Shown here: positions 1 to 8,126 of the stretch, piece after piece
Layout: each line of letters begins with the position of its first letter
Numbering within the stretch: position 1 is the stretch's first letter
Assembly (NCBI GenBank): GCA_949487855.1
Contig: CATAMV010000001.1
Coordinates: forward strand, 1 to 34,288
DNA: 34,288 nt
Source of the DNA: Bacteroidota bacterium
GTDB taxonomy: Bacteria > Bacteroidota > Bacteroidia > Flavobacteriales > Flavobacteriaceae
Reading direction: 5' to 3'
Notes under the pieces: generated by a model
Database searches by the model: none
Seen by the model: only the letters and a program-made list of their open reading frames with translations
Told to the model about the DNA's origin: nothing
Program-made: the position numbers and the translations under genes

Positions 1-134
1 TCATCGGGTGAAACGGTTGGTGTAGTATCTTCTTGTGGAGTTTCTACTGTCTCAGATTGTACATCTTCAGTAGCGGTTTGGGTAGGAGCAACTTCTTGTG
101 TTGCTTCCTCTATGGGTTGGTTTTCGTCAGCCAT
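1..134 (-). CDS. rpsA: 30S ribosomal protein S1, N-terminal fragment
   Basis: Only the first 44 codons lie in the window; the gene runs off the left edge. The ATG is at 134-132 and the visible protein begins MADENQPIEEATQEV, continuing as an acidic stretch rich in Glu, Gln, Thr and Pro. No S1 RNA-binding repeat is reached. The identification rests on this acidic leader, which I know from Bacteroidota S1 proteins, and on position directly downstream of cmk on the same strand, a cmk-rpsA order found in many bacteria. S1 binds mRNA on the 30S subunit. The gene has its own consensus promoter (243-273) and a leader of about 108 nt. The coding part seen is too short to exclude another protein with an acidic N-terminus. 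Confidence 0.8.
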   Translation of the reverse strand, partial: MADENQPIEEATQEVAPTQTATEDVQSETVETPQEDTTPTVSPD

Positions 135-160
135 GCTGCGTCTGTTTGTATTCTGCTAAG

Positions 161-184
161 CTGAGTAAAAGCGCTGCTTTACAG
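161..184 (-). promoter_or_regulatory. Hairpin in the rpsA mRNA leader
   Basis: The plus strand reads GTAAAAGC (165-172), GCT, GCTTTAC (176-182). This gives a seven-pair stem with one bulged base and a 3-nt loop, about 27 nt upstream of the rpsA start. A second self-complementary site, AAGCGCTT, lies at 222-229 in the same leader. In E. coli, S1 represses its own translation through a structured leader; a similar role here is inference. Confidence 0.4.
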
Positions 185-242
185 AAGGATTAATGATTGT
201 TTTTCTCTCAGTGTTACTCTAAAGCGCTTCTCAAGAGGTGCG

Positions 243-273
243 CAAATGTACTGCTTTTATGTATATAGGCAAA
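243..273 (-). promoter_or_regulatory. Consensus Bacteroidota promoter of rpsA
   Basis: On the minus strand there is TTTG (273-270), exactly 19 nt, then TACATTTG (250-243). This fits the Bacteroidota housekeeping consensus TTTG-N19-TAnnTTTG exactly and is the best promoter match in the window. Transcription would start near 239, leaving an untranslated leader slightly over 100 nt before the rpsA ATG at 134. Confidence 0.8.
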
Positions 274-288
274 AAGTTAACAAAAAAA

Positions 289-963
289 CTAAACTCCCAT
301 CCGCTTTTTTACCAACTCCAATACGTATCCTAGTAGTTCGCTAATCCCAAAATCGGAGGCGTTAATAGCAATCGCATCTGTTGCTTGTAGTAGCGGTGAG
401 TCTGAGCGAGTGCTATCTAAGTGGTCGCGTTGGGTGATGTTTTCTAAAATAGCATAAAGCGTAACACTTGGATCAACAGCTTTAAGTTCGTCGTAACGCC
501 GTTGCGCACGAATGTTAGCATCGGCAGTCAAAAAAAGTTTTACATCGGCATGAGGAAAAACTACCGTGCCAATATCACGGCCATCCATCACTACACTGTG
601 CTGCGTACCAATGGCACGTTGTTGCGCCACCAAAAACGAGCGCACAGCAGAAACCGCGGCTACTTGGCTCACCGCATTTGAAACGGTCATGCTTCGTATT
701 GCTGCGCTTACATCTGTGCCGTTTAGCATTAGTTTATTGTGCTTAAAAGTCAATTGAATATCGTCAAGGTTGGCAATCAGCATATCTTTATCAAAATGAT
801 TTGTACTAAGCCACTGTTTTTGTTGGGCATATAACGTTACCCCACGATACATGGCACCTGAATCTACATATACAAATTCCAATGCCTGAGCCAATGCTTT
901 GGCTAAGGTACTCTTACCTGTAGATGATGCACCATCTATGGCAATTACAAATGGTTTTTTCAT
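289..963 (-). CDS. cmk: Cytidylate kinase
   Basis: This enzyme phosphorylates CMP or dCMP with ATP in the cytoplasm for pyrimidine nucleotide supply. The P-loop GASSTGKST is at residues 11-19, preceded by the beta strand FVIAID. Further family landmarks are SGAMYRG (about 35-41), VVMDGRDIGTVVFP (about 124-137) and the Arg-rich lid around RAQRRYDEL. The length of 224 aa is usual for bacterial Cmk. The ATG overlaps the porQ stop by 4 nt (ATGA, 960-963), so the two genes are probably translationally coupled. rpsA follows downstream after 154 nt but has its own promoter. Confidence 0.97.
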   Translation of the reverse strand: MKKPFVIAIDGASSTGKSTLAKALAQALEFVYVDSGAMYRGVTLYAQQKQWLSTNHFDKDMLIANLDDIQLTFKHNKLMLNGTDVSAAIRSMTVSNAVSQVAAVSAVRSFLVAQQRAIGTQHSVVMDGRDIGTVVFPHADVKLFLTADANIRAQRRYDELKAVDPSVTLYAILENITQRDHLDSTRSDSPLLQATDAIAINASDFGISELLGYVLELVKKRMGV

Positions 964-1973
964 TTTCTTGGCTCTAAGGTTAACCCCAAAAACGTGCGGT
1001 TTCCAGCTATATTATATCTAGCGTGGCTTAGCTGAAAACGCAAACGGCGTAACTGCATACCCACACCAAAAGAAAGACCCGAAAAATTCCGCACCTCCAA
1101 AATACGCAATTCTGCAGCACGTTGTGCATGGTAACCCAAACGAATAGAAAACACTCCTTCAGGAAATACTTCTACACCAAAAGTAGCATGACGAAGTACT
1201 TTCTTGACTAATCCAGCCTTTTGCTGTGAGCTATTTCCGTTAAGGTCGGTAGTACCATCTTCAGGGTTTTCAAAAAGTAGCGGCCATTTGTTTAGGTGAT
1301 GAAGCGACATATGCCAACGCAAGGGCAAATGCTCTAAAGCACTCGAAAGCCCAATCGTTAGATTGGTGGGAAGTGGCTCAAAAACATCTTCATAAGCAGT
1401 AATTTGCTTTCCTATATGTTGGTAAACCAATGCCAGGCGGAAGGGTTTTCCAATTGGGTTGTAATACAAGCCAATATCGCCCGTAATACCAGAGGAAGTG
1501 TAGGTGTCCAAATTAGAAAGCACATAGCGTAAACGTGCGCCTACGTGTAGATTTGGACGTAAAAAATATTGTGAAGACGCTAATCCAAGTGCTACTTCGT
1601 TTCCACTAAAATCTGCTGTGGGATTCCCCAATTCATCTGCACCATCAAAAGTACCATAATGTATGTATTTGATATCAAAAACCAGTGCTCTTTCTCGGCT
1701 GATTGCAAGCGCATAAGCCGCAGATCCGCGATGAATACCATCGAAATAGGGTTCGTAGTTTATCATCAGCTGTCCTCCGTGTTCGCCGCGAATTGTAGCA
1801 GGGTTAGCAAGAGTGGTGCTAATATCGGCATCGCGTATGGTAATGGGATTTCCCAGTGCCAATTGCCTAGGTGAAGAAGAAAGATCCAAAAAACGATAGG
1901 TAGCATCGCCACCAATTTGCGCAATTATCGCAGAAGAAAAAATCAAGAAATAGGAAACAAAAAGCCTTTTCAT
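960..1973 (-). CDS. porQ: Type IX secretion system outer-membrane protein PorQ
   Basis: PorQ is an outer-membrane protein of the type IX secretion system, which exports proteins carrying C-terminal sorting domains in Bacteroidota. The first 19 residues (MKRLFVSYFLIFSSAIIAQ) form a signal peptide. The mature part begins IGGDATYRFLDL, followed by SSPRQLALGN and ANPATIRGEHGG, the PorQ/PorV-type start of a beta barrel. The rest is made of alternating amphipathic strands rich in Gly, Tyr and Arg, ending in a strand typical of a barrel C-terminus. At 337 aa it has the expected size. It lies 18 nt downstream of lon and overlaps cmk by 4 nt, so it sits inside a housekeeping operon rather than with other secretion genes. 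Confidence 0.88.
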   Translation of the reverse strand: MKRLFVSYFLIFSSAIIAQIGGDATYRFLDLSSSPRQLALGNPITIRDADISTTLANPATIRGEHGGQLMINYEPYFDGIHRGSAAYALAISRERALVFDIKYIHYGTFDGADELGNPTADFSGNEVALGLASSQYFLRPNLHVGARLRYVLSNLDTYTSSGITGDIGLYYNPIGKPFRLALVYQHIGKQITAYEDVFEPLPTNLTIGLSSALEHLPLRWHMSLHHLNKWPLLFENPEDGTTDLNGNSSQQKAGLVKKVLRHATFGVEVFPEGVFSIRLGYHAQRAAELRILEVRNFSGLSFGVGMQLRRLRFQLSHARYNIAGNRTFLGLTLEPRK

Positions 1974-1991
1974 TCGTATTAAAAACGAAAG

Positions 1992-4442
1992 TTACGCTTT
2001 TTTCGTACCTGAGATACGTTGTTTTGTTATTGCGATAGCCAATACCTCATCTATTGAGGTGACGTAATGCAACGTTAATCCTTTCAAATAACGCTCTGGT
2101 ATCTCGCCAATATCTGCCTGATTTTTATCACTTAAAATAATTTCTTTGATGTTGGCGCGCTTTGCTGCCAAAATCTTTTCTTTGATTCCACCGACAGGCA
2201 ATACTTTCCCACGAAGTGTAATTTCACCCGTCATGGCAATGCGGTTTTTTACTTTGCGTTGTAAAATACTCGACACCAAGGATGTTATCATTGTAATTCC
2301 TGCACTAGGTCCATCTTTAGGAGTAGCCCCCTCAGGAACGTGAATATGAAAATTATGTTTGCTAAAAAAGTTAATTTCAATACCCAAATCATCAGCGTGT
2401 GACTTGATGTATTGCAAGGCTATAGTAGCAGATTCTTTCATCACTTTACCTAAGTTTCCAGTAATAGATAAAACACCATTTCCTTTACTCAAAGAAGACT
2501 CAATAAATAGAATATCTCCACCAACACGAGTCCATGCCAACCCAGTAACAATACCAGCGACATCGTTATTTTCGTAAGTATCACGAAGCAGTTTTGCAGG
2601 GCCCAAAATAGGTTCAAGTTCTGTCACTTCTAGCTTGGAATCACGAGGAGTTTCCTTTGCTTCAAGCATGGCATAATGACGTACTACTTTCGCTATTTGC
2701 TTATCCAATCCACGCACACCTGACTCACGAGTAAAGCCAGCAACCAATTGTTGCATGGTAGCCTTTGGAAGTTTTACCGCTGATTTTTTTAAGCCGTGTT
2801 CTGTAACTTGTTTTGGAAGTAAGTAGCGAAGTCCTATTTGCACTTTTTCTTCTAATGTATAGCCTGAAACCTCTATGATTTCCATACGATCACGAAGTGC
2901 TGGTTGTATGGTCGACAAGGAATTTGCCGTGGCAATAAACATTGCTTTGGACAGGTCGTATCCCGTTTCCAAGTAGTTGTCATAAAATGTAGTGTTCTGC
3001 TCGGGATCAAGTACTTCTAGCATAGCAGATGATGGATCGCCATGTGCACTTTCGGCAAGTTTATCGAGCTCATCTAAAACGAAAACAGGGTTTGATGTAG
3101 CAGCTTTTTTGATGTTTTGGACTACTCGTCCGGGCATAGCACCAATATACGTTTTACGATGTCCACGAATCTCGGCTTCGTCACGCATACCACCCAAAGA
3201 CATACGTACGTATTTTCTACCCAGCGCCTCTGCAATCGATTTTCCAAGCGAAGTTTTCCCAACTCCAGGAGGTCCAACCAAACATAAAATCGGGGATTTC
3301 ATATCGTTGCGGAGTTTTAAAACGGCTAAGTGTTCAATAATGCGTTGCTTTACTTTATCTAAGCCAAAATGATCACGATCTAAGATTTTTTGCGCACGAT
3401 TTAAATCAAAATAATCTTCTGAAAAGGTATTCCAAGGAAGGTCTAAATACAAATCCAAATAATTTCGCTGCACCGAATATTCTGCCACTTGCGGATTCAT
3501 ACGCTCAAGTTTTGCCAACTCCTTATTAAAATGTTTAGCAACCTTATCGTCCCATACTTTCTTTTTGGCACGCTCACGCATTTCTTGAACCTCTTCATCA
3601 TACGAGACTCCACCCAATTCTTCTTGAATCGTTTTCATCTGTTGATGTAGAAAATATTCTCGTTGTTGTTGGTCTAAATCGTGGCGTACTTTTGTTTGAA
3701 TATCATTTTTTAGGGAAAGCTTTTGATATTCAACATTCATTTGTTTTAAACACATTAAAGCACGTTGCTCAAGGCTGTCTTGTTCCAAAATTTCTTGCTT
3801 TTCGGAAACGCTCATGTCCATATTAGATGAAACAAAATTTACCAAAAAAGCATTGCTCTGAATGTTTTTTATTGCAAAAGAGGCCTCAGATGGAATTTCG
3901 GGGTTTTGTGCAATAATTTTCAGCGCCAAATCACGAATAGAATCTATAATGGCAGAAAAATTGGGGTCATTCTCTTCAGGATGAATTTCTTCCAAGCCTG
4001 CCACCTTTGCAGTCAAATATGGGTGTTCCGCTATATAGCTCAGTGTTTCAAATCTTTTTTTACCCTGCAAAATGATGGTTGTATTCCCATCAGGCATTTT
4101 AAGTACGCGCAGTACTTTTGCCAAAGTTCCTTTTTGGTATAAATCTTCTGGTGAGGGCGATTTGGTTTCTCCGTTTTGCTGTGCAACAACCCCAAGCAAT
4201 TTATTTCCGCTATTTACCGCCTTAATTAGTTTTATAGACCTATCGCGACTTGCTGTAATAGGAATCACAACCCCTGGAAACAACACGGTGTTTTTGAGGG
4301 GGAGTATGGGTAACTCTTCTGGTACAGGTTCTTTTTGTATAGCTTCCTCGTCGTCGGTAGTCATTAACGGGATCAAGTCTGCTTCATCTTCCAAATCTTG
4401 AGGTAACAGGTTTTCTAGGGATAAAATCTTTGTTCTAGACAT
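1992..4442 (-). CDS. lon: ATP-dependent protease Lon
   Basis: Lon is a cytoplasmic AAA+ serine protease that degrades misfolded and regulatory proteins. Residues about 44-250 form the N-terminal substrate domain ([14 protein letters not shown]), followed by a coiled-coil linker. Walker A is GPPGVGKTS at 390-398 and Walker B is VFVLDELDK at 453-461. The C-terminal protease domain has the catalytic Ser713 in KDGPSAG and Lys756 in GGIKEK, 43 residues apart as in E. coli Lon. The N-terminus carries about 40 acidic residues before the domain. At 816 aa it is complete. It is the first gene of a minus-strand run into porQ and cmk and is divergent from the DUF2807 gene. Confidence 0.98.
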   Translation of the reverse strand: MSRTKILSLENLLPQDLEDEADLIPLMTTDDEEAIQKEPVPEELPILPLKNTVLFPGVVIPITASRDRSIKLIKAVNSGNKLLGVVAQQNGETKSPSPEDLYQKGTLAKVLRVLKMPDGNTTIILQGKKRFETLSYIAEHPYLTAKVAGLEEIHPEENDPNFSAIIDSIRDLALKIIAQNPEIPSEASFAIKNIQSNAFLVNFVSSNMDMSVSEKQEILEQDSLEQRALMCLKQMNVEYQKLSLKNDIQTKVRHDLDQQQREYFLHQQMKTIQEELGGVSYDEEVQEMRERAKKKVWDDKVAKHFNKELAKLERMNPQVAEYSVQRNYLDLYLDLPWNTFSEDYFDLNRAQKILDRDHFGLDKVKQRIIEHLAVLKLRNDMKSPILCLVGPPGVGKTSLGKSIAEALGRKYVRMSLGGMRDEAEIRGHRKTYIGAMPGRVVQNIKKAATSNPVFVLDELDKLAESAHGDPSSAMLEVLDPEQNTTFYDNYLETGYDLSKAMFIATANSLSTIQPALRDRMEIIEVSGYTLEEKVQIGLRYLLPKQVTEHGLKKSAVKLPKATMQQLVAGFTRESGVRGLDKQIAKVVRHYAMLEAKETPRDSKLEVTELEPILGPAKLLRDTYENNDVAGIVTGLAWTRVGGDILFIESSLSKGNGVLSITGNLGKVMKESATIALQYIKSHADDLGIEINFFSKHNFHIHVPEGATPKDGPSAGITMITSLVSSILQRKVKNRIAMTGEITLRGKVLPVGGIKEKILAAKRANIKEIILSDKNQADIGEIPERYLKGLTLHYVTSIDEVLAIAITKQRISGTKKA

Positions 4443-4465
4443 AGTTTATTGGTGTGCCATTTTGT

Positions 4466-4486
4466 CCGCTTTATCAAAAAAAGCGG
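4466..4486 (-). promoter_or_regulatory. Inverted repeat just upstream of lon
   Basis: CCGCTTT (4466-4472) and AAAGCGG (4480-4486) form a perfect 7-bp stem with a 7-nt loop, 24-44 nt before the lon ATG. It is not a CIRCE element. It could be an operator or an RNA hairpin close to the lon start. I found no clear TAnnTTTG element in the 152-bp gap between lon and the DUF2807 gene, so neither transcription start can be placed. Confidence 0.35.
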
Positions 4487-4594
4487 TTACAATAAAGGGA
4501 AATTTTCGTTATAATATTACATTTCAAATGCCATGCCATTGTAACAAAGTTTGTTTATAATCGTTATTGAAGAATAAACCCAAAAATTATAAAC

Positions 4595-5323
4595 ATGAAA
4601 CCAAAACATTTTATTTTAGGCACAATTACTTTATTTTTTGTTTTACCCATGCACGCACAATGGAGTAAAAAAATTAAAGGGAACGGGATAATAGCAACTG
4701 AGAATAGGGAGGTTAGCGCATACAATATAATTAGCGTAAACGGTAATATCGATGTTGTTTTAGTAGAAGGGAAAGAAGGAAAACTCACATTAAAAGCGGA
4801 AGAAAATTTACTCGACTACATTGAAATAAGTGTAAACAGAGATGCACTTAAAATCAAGAGTAAAGATAGAACTGAACTGCGCCCATCAAAAGGAAAAAAC
4901 ATCTTAATAACGGTTCCAATTCAGGAAGTGCGCAAACTTACACTTAATGGCTCAGGAGAGATAGAAGGAGATGTAATTTTAAAAAATGATACGTTGACAT
5001 TACAAGTAAACGGATCTGGAGATATGGACGTAAATGTAATGACAGAAGACGTAAAAGCCATGATAAATGGCTCTGGTGACATCACTGTTTCGGGTAAAAC
5101 AGATGTTTTCAAAGCTACCGTAAATGGCTCAGGTGATATTAACGGAAGTCAACTTAGTGCAAACAACTGTGAAGGAAAAGTTATAGGTTCAGGCGATATA
5201 TATTTTCACGCAAAACAAAAATTAAATGCGAAAATAATTGGATCAGGAGATATTGAAGTCAACAAATCTGTCATTGAAATAGAAAAGAAAATTATTGGCT
5301 CTGGTGAGGTAACCAAAAAATAA
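4595..5323 (+). CDS. Secreted DUF2807 (GIN domain) protein with GSG repeats
   Basis: A signal peptide covers residues 1-21, with cleavage probably after MHA. The mature protein starts with a globular stretch (GNGIIATENREVSAYNIISV) typical of the DUF2807 'putative auto-transporter adhesin head GIN' family. Seven short motifs follow, NGSGD/E or IGSGD/E, at residues 118, 139, 158, 177, 197, 215 and 234. The spacing of 18-21 residues fits the turns of a right-handed beta-helix. There is no sorting domain, transmembrane segment or catalytic motif. Members are exported proteins of unknown function. It stands alone on the plus strand between divergent lon and the convergent transporter gene, whose stop lies 6 nt away. 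Confidence 0.85.
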   Translation: MKPKHFILGTITLFFVLPMHAQWSKKIKGNGIIATENREVSAYNIISVNGNIDVVLVEGKEGKLTLKAEENLLDYIEISVNRDALKIKSKDRTELRPSKGKNILITVPIQEVRKLTLNGSGEIEGDVILKNDTLTLQVNGSGDMDVNVMTEDVKAMINGSGDITVSGKTDVFKATVNGSGDINGSQLSANNCEGKVIGSGDIYFHAKQKLNAKIIGSGDIEVNKSVIEIEKKIIGSGEVTKK

Positions 5324-5329
5324 AAGCAT

Positions 5330-6646
5330 TTACAGCGCTCTTTTATTCCCACGCTCTAAGCGGATTAGTAGTATGCCACCCACAAAAAAGAATACCACAA
5401 AAAATAGAATGGCATTCCGCATACTTCCTGTAACCTGATCAACAGTAGCATACATAAGCATCCCGATAACAATTCCTACTTTTTCGGCTACATCGTAAAA
5501 ACTAAAATACGAAGTGGTGTCAAGCGTTTCGGGAATAAGTTGCGAGTACGTAGAACGTGCTACCGATTGTATGCCCCCCATGCAAAGCCCAACAAAACCT
5601 GCTACAATGTAAAATTCAATAGGCTCGTAAATAAAATACGCACTAACACAAAGCATTACCCAAATGGCGTTAAGTAAAATCAATGTTTTGATATTACCCC
5701 ATCGGTTTGCTAATTTTGAAGACATTAGCGCACCAAAAATGGCAATTATCTGAATGAGCAAAATACTGACAATCAGCCCTGTTGTCTTTTCTTCAGCAGA
5801 CCAAGAAATTTCTTGTTCACCAAAATAAGCGGCAACAAGCATAACCGTTTGAAGTGCCATGCTAAACACAAAGAAAGCGCCCAAGTAACGCTTTAAAAAA
5901 TATAAGCGCTTCAAACTTTTCCAAACCGACATAAGCTCCCGATAGCCGTTAAAAAAAATATCTTTGGTATATACTTTATCTTTATTCCCACGTGGCAAAT
6001 GATAAAAAGCAATGTGACTAAACGAAAACCACCAAATACCTACCGAAATAAACGAATAACGCATGGCCTGTAGCGACGCTTCGCCTCCTTCACCTGAAAT
6101 GCCAAATATTTCAGGTTTAAGTACCATAAATAAGTTTACAAGAAGTAACAATACACTGCCTATGTAACCTAGTGCAAAGCCGCGTGCACTGATGCGATTT
6201 TGTTGTTCGGGGAAAGCAATATCTGGCAAATAAGAATTATAAAAAACCAAACTGGACCACGCCCCAACCAACGCCAAAAAATAAAAGAGTAAACCCCAAT
6301 AGATGTTTTGAATATCGAACCAATACAATCCAATACATGAAGCAGCACCTAAATAACAATAGAATTGCATAAAGCGCTTCTTATTGCCCATATAATCTGC
6401 AATTCCAGACAAAATAGGAGACCACAAAGCTATGACAACAAAAGCCAACGCAGTGACATAGCTTATCAAAGCGGTATTTTTTATTTGCATTCCAAAAATC
6501 TCCAGATGTGTTTGATCACCACAAATATATCCGTAGTACAATGGAAAAATAGTAGATGAAATAACAAGAAAATAAACTGAATTTGCCCAATCGTAAGAAA
6601 CCCAAGCGCGCAACAGTTTTTTATCACCTTTTTTGTGTGATGGCAT
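5330..6646 (-). CDS. MFS transporter of the UMF1/Atg22 family
   Basis: This is an integral membrane protein of 438 aa with about twelve hydrophobic segments. The start matches the UMF1 family of the major facilitator superfamily: SYDWANSVYFLVISSTIFPLY at about residues 17-37 contains the hallmark YDWANS. Further MFS landmarks are SGIADYMGNKKRFM after the second to third helix, and a middle loop holding NKDKVYTKDIF before the second half. The family includes yeast Atg22 (vacuolar amino acid efflux); bacterial substrates are unknown, so none is assigned. It is convergent with the DUF2807 gene and divergent from the hydrolase gene. A near-consensus promoter (TTTATTTG, 6668-6661) and an inverted repeat lie just upstream. 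Confidence 0.88.
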   Translation of the reverse strand: MPSHKKGDKKLLRAWVSYDWANSVYFLVISSTIFPLYYGYICGDQTHLEIFGMQIKNTALISYVTALAFVVIALWSPILSGIADYMGNKKRFMQFYCYLGAASCIGLYWFDIQNIYWGLLFYFLALVGAWSSLVFYNSYLPDIAFPEQQNRISARGFALGYIGSVLLLLVNLFMVLKPEIFGISGEGGEASLQAMRYSFISVGIWWFSFSHIAFYHLPRGNKDKVYTKDIFFNGYRELMSVWKSLKRLYFLKRYLGAFFVFSMALQTVMLVAAYFGEQEISWSAEEKTTGLIVSILLIQIIAIFGALMSSKLANRWGNIKTLILLNAIWVMLCVSAYFIYEPIEFYIVAGFVGLCMGGIQSVARSTYSQLIPETLDTTSYFSFYDVAEKVGIVIGMLMYATVDQVTGSMRNAILFFVVFFFVGGILLIRLERGNKRAL

Positions 6647-6651
6647 GCTAA

Positions 6652-6671
6652 TTGTTTATCCAAATAAACAA
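6652..6671. promoter_or_regulatory. Inverted repeat between transporter and hydrolase genes
   Basis: The sequence TTGTTTAT-CCAA-ATAAACAA is a perfect 8-bp inverted repeat. Its right arm covers the near-consensus -7 element of the transporter promoter (TTTATTTG, 6668-6661 on the minus strand). It lies about 30 bp upstream of the hydrolase -7 element. A dimeric repressor site is possible. The repeat is AT-rich, so chance occurrence is not excluded. Confidence 0.4.
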
Positions 6672-6701
6672 AATAGTTTTAAACATAAAAAACAAGAGGA
6701 C

Positions 6702-6709
6702 TATCTTTG
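6702..6709 (+). promoter_or_regulatory. TAnnTTTG element for the hydrolase-msrB operon
   Basis: TATCTTTG matches the Bacteroidota -7 element and ends 5 nt before the ATG at 6715. TTTT at 6677-6680 lies about 21 nt upstream as a weak -33. The position argues against any start upstream of 6715 and predicts an almost leaderless mRNA. Confidence 0.6.
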
Positions 6710-6714
6710 CTTGG

Positions 6715-7578
6715 ATGGAAAAGAAAAAAAAGCATAAACAAGGATTTAGTGTTCCCGCTTGGTTGCGCATTATGTTCAAAAACTTAGAACGCATTTCTCC
6801 TTATTTAGCTATGCGAGCCGCAGCATATATATTCTCAAAGCCACTCAAGTTTAAGGTACCAGAAAAAGAACAACAAGCCCTACAGCATTGTGCTCAGAAA
6901 AACGTATATCTACAATCCATTGGTATTCAAATTGCAACGTTTATTTGGGAGAATCCAGGCGAAAAAGTACTTTTAGCACACGGATGGAGTGGCAGGGGAA
7001 TGCAATTGTATTACATTGCAGAATCACTTCACAAAGCAGGCTACCACGTAGTAACTTATGATGCCCCAGCTCATGGAAAATCAACAGGGAAACTGACGAA
7101 TATGCTCCAAATGATTGAAACGGTTGCACATTTAGATAAAACTGAAGGTAGTTTTGATTATTTTATTGGACATTCTTTTGGAGCCATGGCTATTTTCAAC
7201 TATTGCAAAACTAGGGGTAATGCAAAAAAAATAATTACAATTGGTGCTGCGGACAACATGCGCATGATTTTTGATAATTTTATTACATCAGTAGGATTGA
7301 GCACTAAAATTTTAAGGCGAATGATCACTTATTTCGAGAAAAAATATCAGGTGATTTTAGACGATTTTTCTCCCTTTATTGCGGTTCAAGAGATCCAAAT
7401 ACCAACACTTTTGATTCATGACACAGAAGATTATGATGTAAGTGTAAACTGCTCAGATACTATTGCTAAACATCACCCAAATGCCAAAGTGATAAAAACA
7501 AAAGGATTAGGTCACCGTAGAATTCTTAGAGACAAAAAGGTGATGCAACAGATTAAATCATATATTCAAGAGTCATGA
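6715..7578 (+). CDS. Alpha/beta hydrolase
   Basis: A 287-aa serine hydrolase with the alpha/beta fold. The oxyanion motif LAHGWSGRG is at 88-96, YDAPAHGKS at 115-123 and the nucleophile elbow GHSFG at 152-156 (Ser154). Asp239 in LLIHDTEDYDV and His267 in GLGHRRI complete the triad. The N-terminal 45 residues are basic and partly helical with no signal peptide, so it is probably cytoplasmic or membrane-associated. The substrate cannot be inferred. The frame stays open further upstream, but the promoter element at 6702-6709 favours the ATG at 6715. Its stop overlaps the msrB start by 4 nt (ATGA). Confidence 0.88.
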   Translation: MEKKKKHKQGFSVPAWLRIMFKNLERISPYLAMRAAAYIFSKPLKFKVPEKEQQALQHCAQKNVYLQSIGIQIATFIWENPGEKVLLAHGWSGRGMQLYYIAESLHKAGYHVVTYDAPAHGKSTGKLTNMLQMIETVAHLDKTEGSFDYFIGHSFGAMAIFNYCKTRGNAKKIITIGAADNMRMIFDNFITSVGLSTKILRRMITYFEKKYQVILDDFSPFIAVQEIQIPTLLIHDTEDYDVSVNCSDTIAKHHPNAKVIKTKGLGHRRILRDKKVMQQIKSYIQES

Positions 7579-8078
7579 AAACACTACAAATCATTTTTAT
7601 TATTTGTTTCCTTAGCGCTTTTAGTGCTTGTGGACAACAGCCTAAAAAATCAACAAAAACAGCAGTGGAAAAAACAAAAACGATGAAAAAATCAGACGAC
7701 TATTGGAAAAACACACTCAGCCCGGAAGCTTTTCGCATCTTGCGTGAAAAAGGCACAGAATATCCTCATACAGGAGAATACAACCTTCATTTTGAGGCTG
7801 GGGTTTACAATTGCATGGCATGTAAAGAACCGCTATTCAAGAGCACAACAAAGTTCAGAAGCGATTGTGGATGGCCAAGTTTTGACAATGCCATTGAAGG
7901 AAAAATTAGGTATGAAAAAGACAGTTCACTCGGAATGAATCGGACTGAAATTATTTGCAACAACTGTGATGGACATTTGGGACACGTATTTAACGACGGC
8001 CCCACAAATACAGGTTTACGTTATTGCGTAAACTCAGTTGCGCTTGATTTTGATGCAAATCAGAAAAACACTGAATAG
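7575..8078 (+). CDS. msrB: Exported peptide-methionine (R)-S-oxide reductase MsrB
   Basis: MsrB reduces methionine-R-sulfoxide in damaged proteins. The catalytic Cys151 lies in RYCVNSVAL and the probable resolving Cys98 in DCGWPSF. Two zinc pairs are visible, Cys80/Cys83 (CMAC) and Cys128/Cys131 (CNNC). The N-terminus has a hydrophobic segment ending in FSAC at Cys19, followed by a Lys/Thr-rich linker; this looks like a lipoprotein signal, although Phe at -3 is not ideal. The enzyme therefore probably works outside the cytoplasm, tethered to a membrane. At 167 aa it is a standard MsrB domain plus a linker of about 40 residues. It is translationally coupled to the hydrolase. Confidence 0.95.
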   Translation: MKTLQIIFIICFLSAFSACGQQPKKSTKTAVEKTKTMKKSDDYWKNTLSPEAFRILREKGTEYPHTGEYNLHFEAGVYNCMACKEPLFKSTTKFRSDCGWPSFDNAIEGKIRYEKDSSLGMNRTEIICNNCDGHLGHVFNDGPTNTGLRYCVNSVALDFDANQKNTE

Positions 8079-8103
8079 CCCACTGAAATAGGCTTTCGTT
8101 TCG

Positions 8104-8111
8104 TATTTTTG
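8104..8111 (+). promoter_or_regulatory. TAnnTTTG element of lpd
   Basis: TATTTTTG ends 15 nt before the lpd ATG at 8127 and lies in the 48-bp gap after msrB. It overlaps an in-frame TTG at 8109, so that upstream codon cannot be the start. No good -33 element is visible. Confidence 0.55.
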
Positions 8112-8126
8112 CTTAAACTTTTCCTT

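Noticed and set aside
222-229. AAGCGCTT as a shared regulatory site
   Set aside because: The palindrome occurs at 222, 5904, 6372 and 32561, more often than expected by composition. Two of the four copies lie inside the transporter coding sequence, so a common operator role is not supported. The intergenic copies are mentioned only within their own leaders or promoters.
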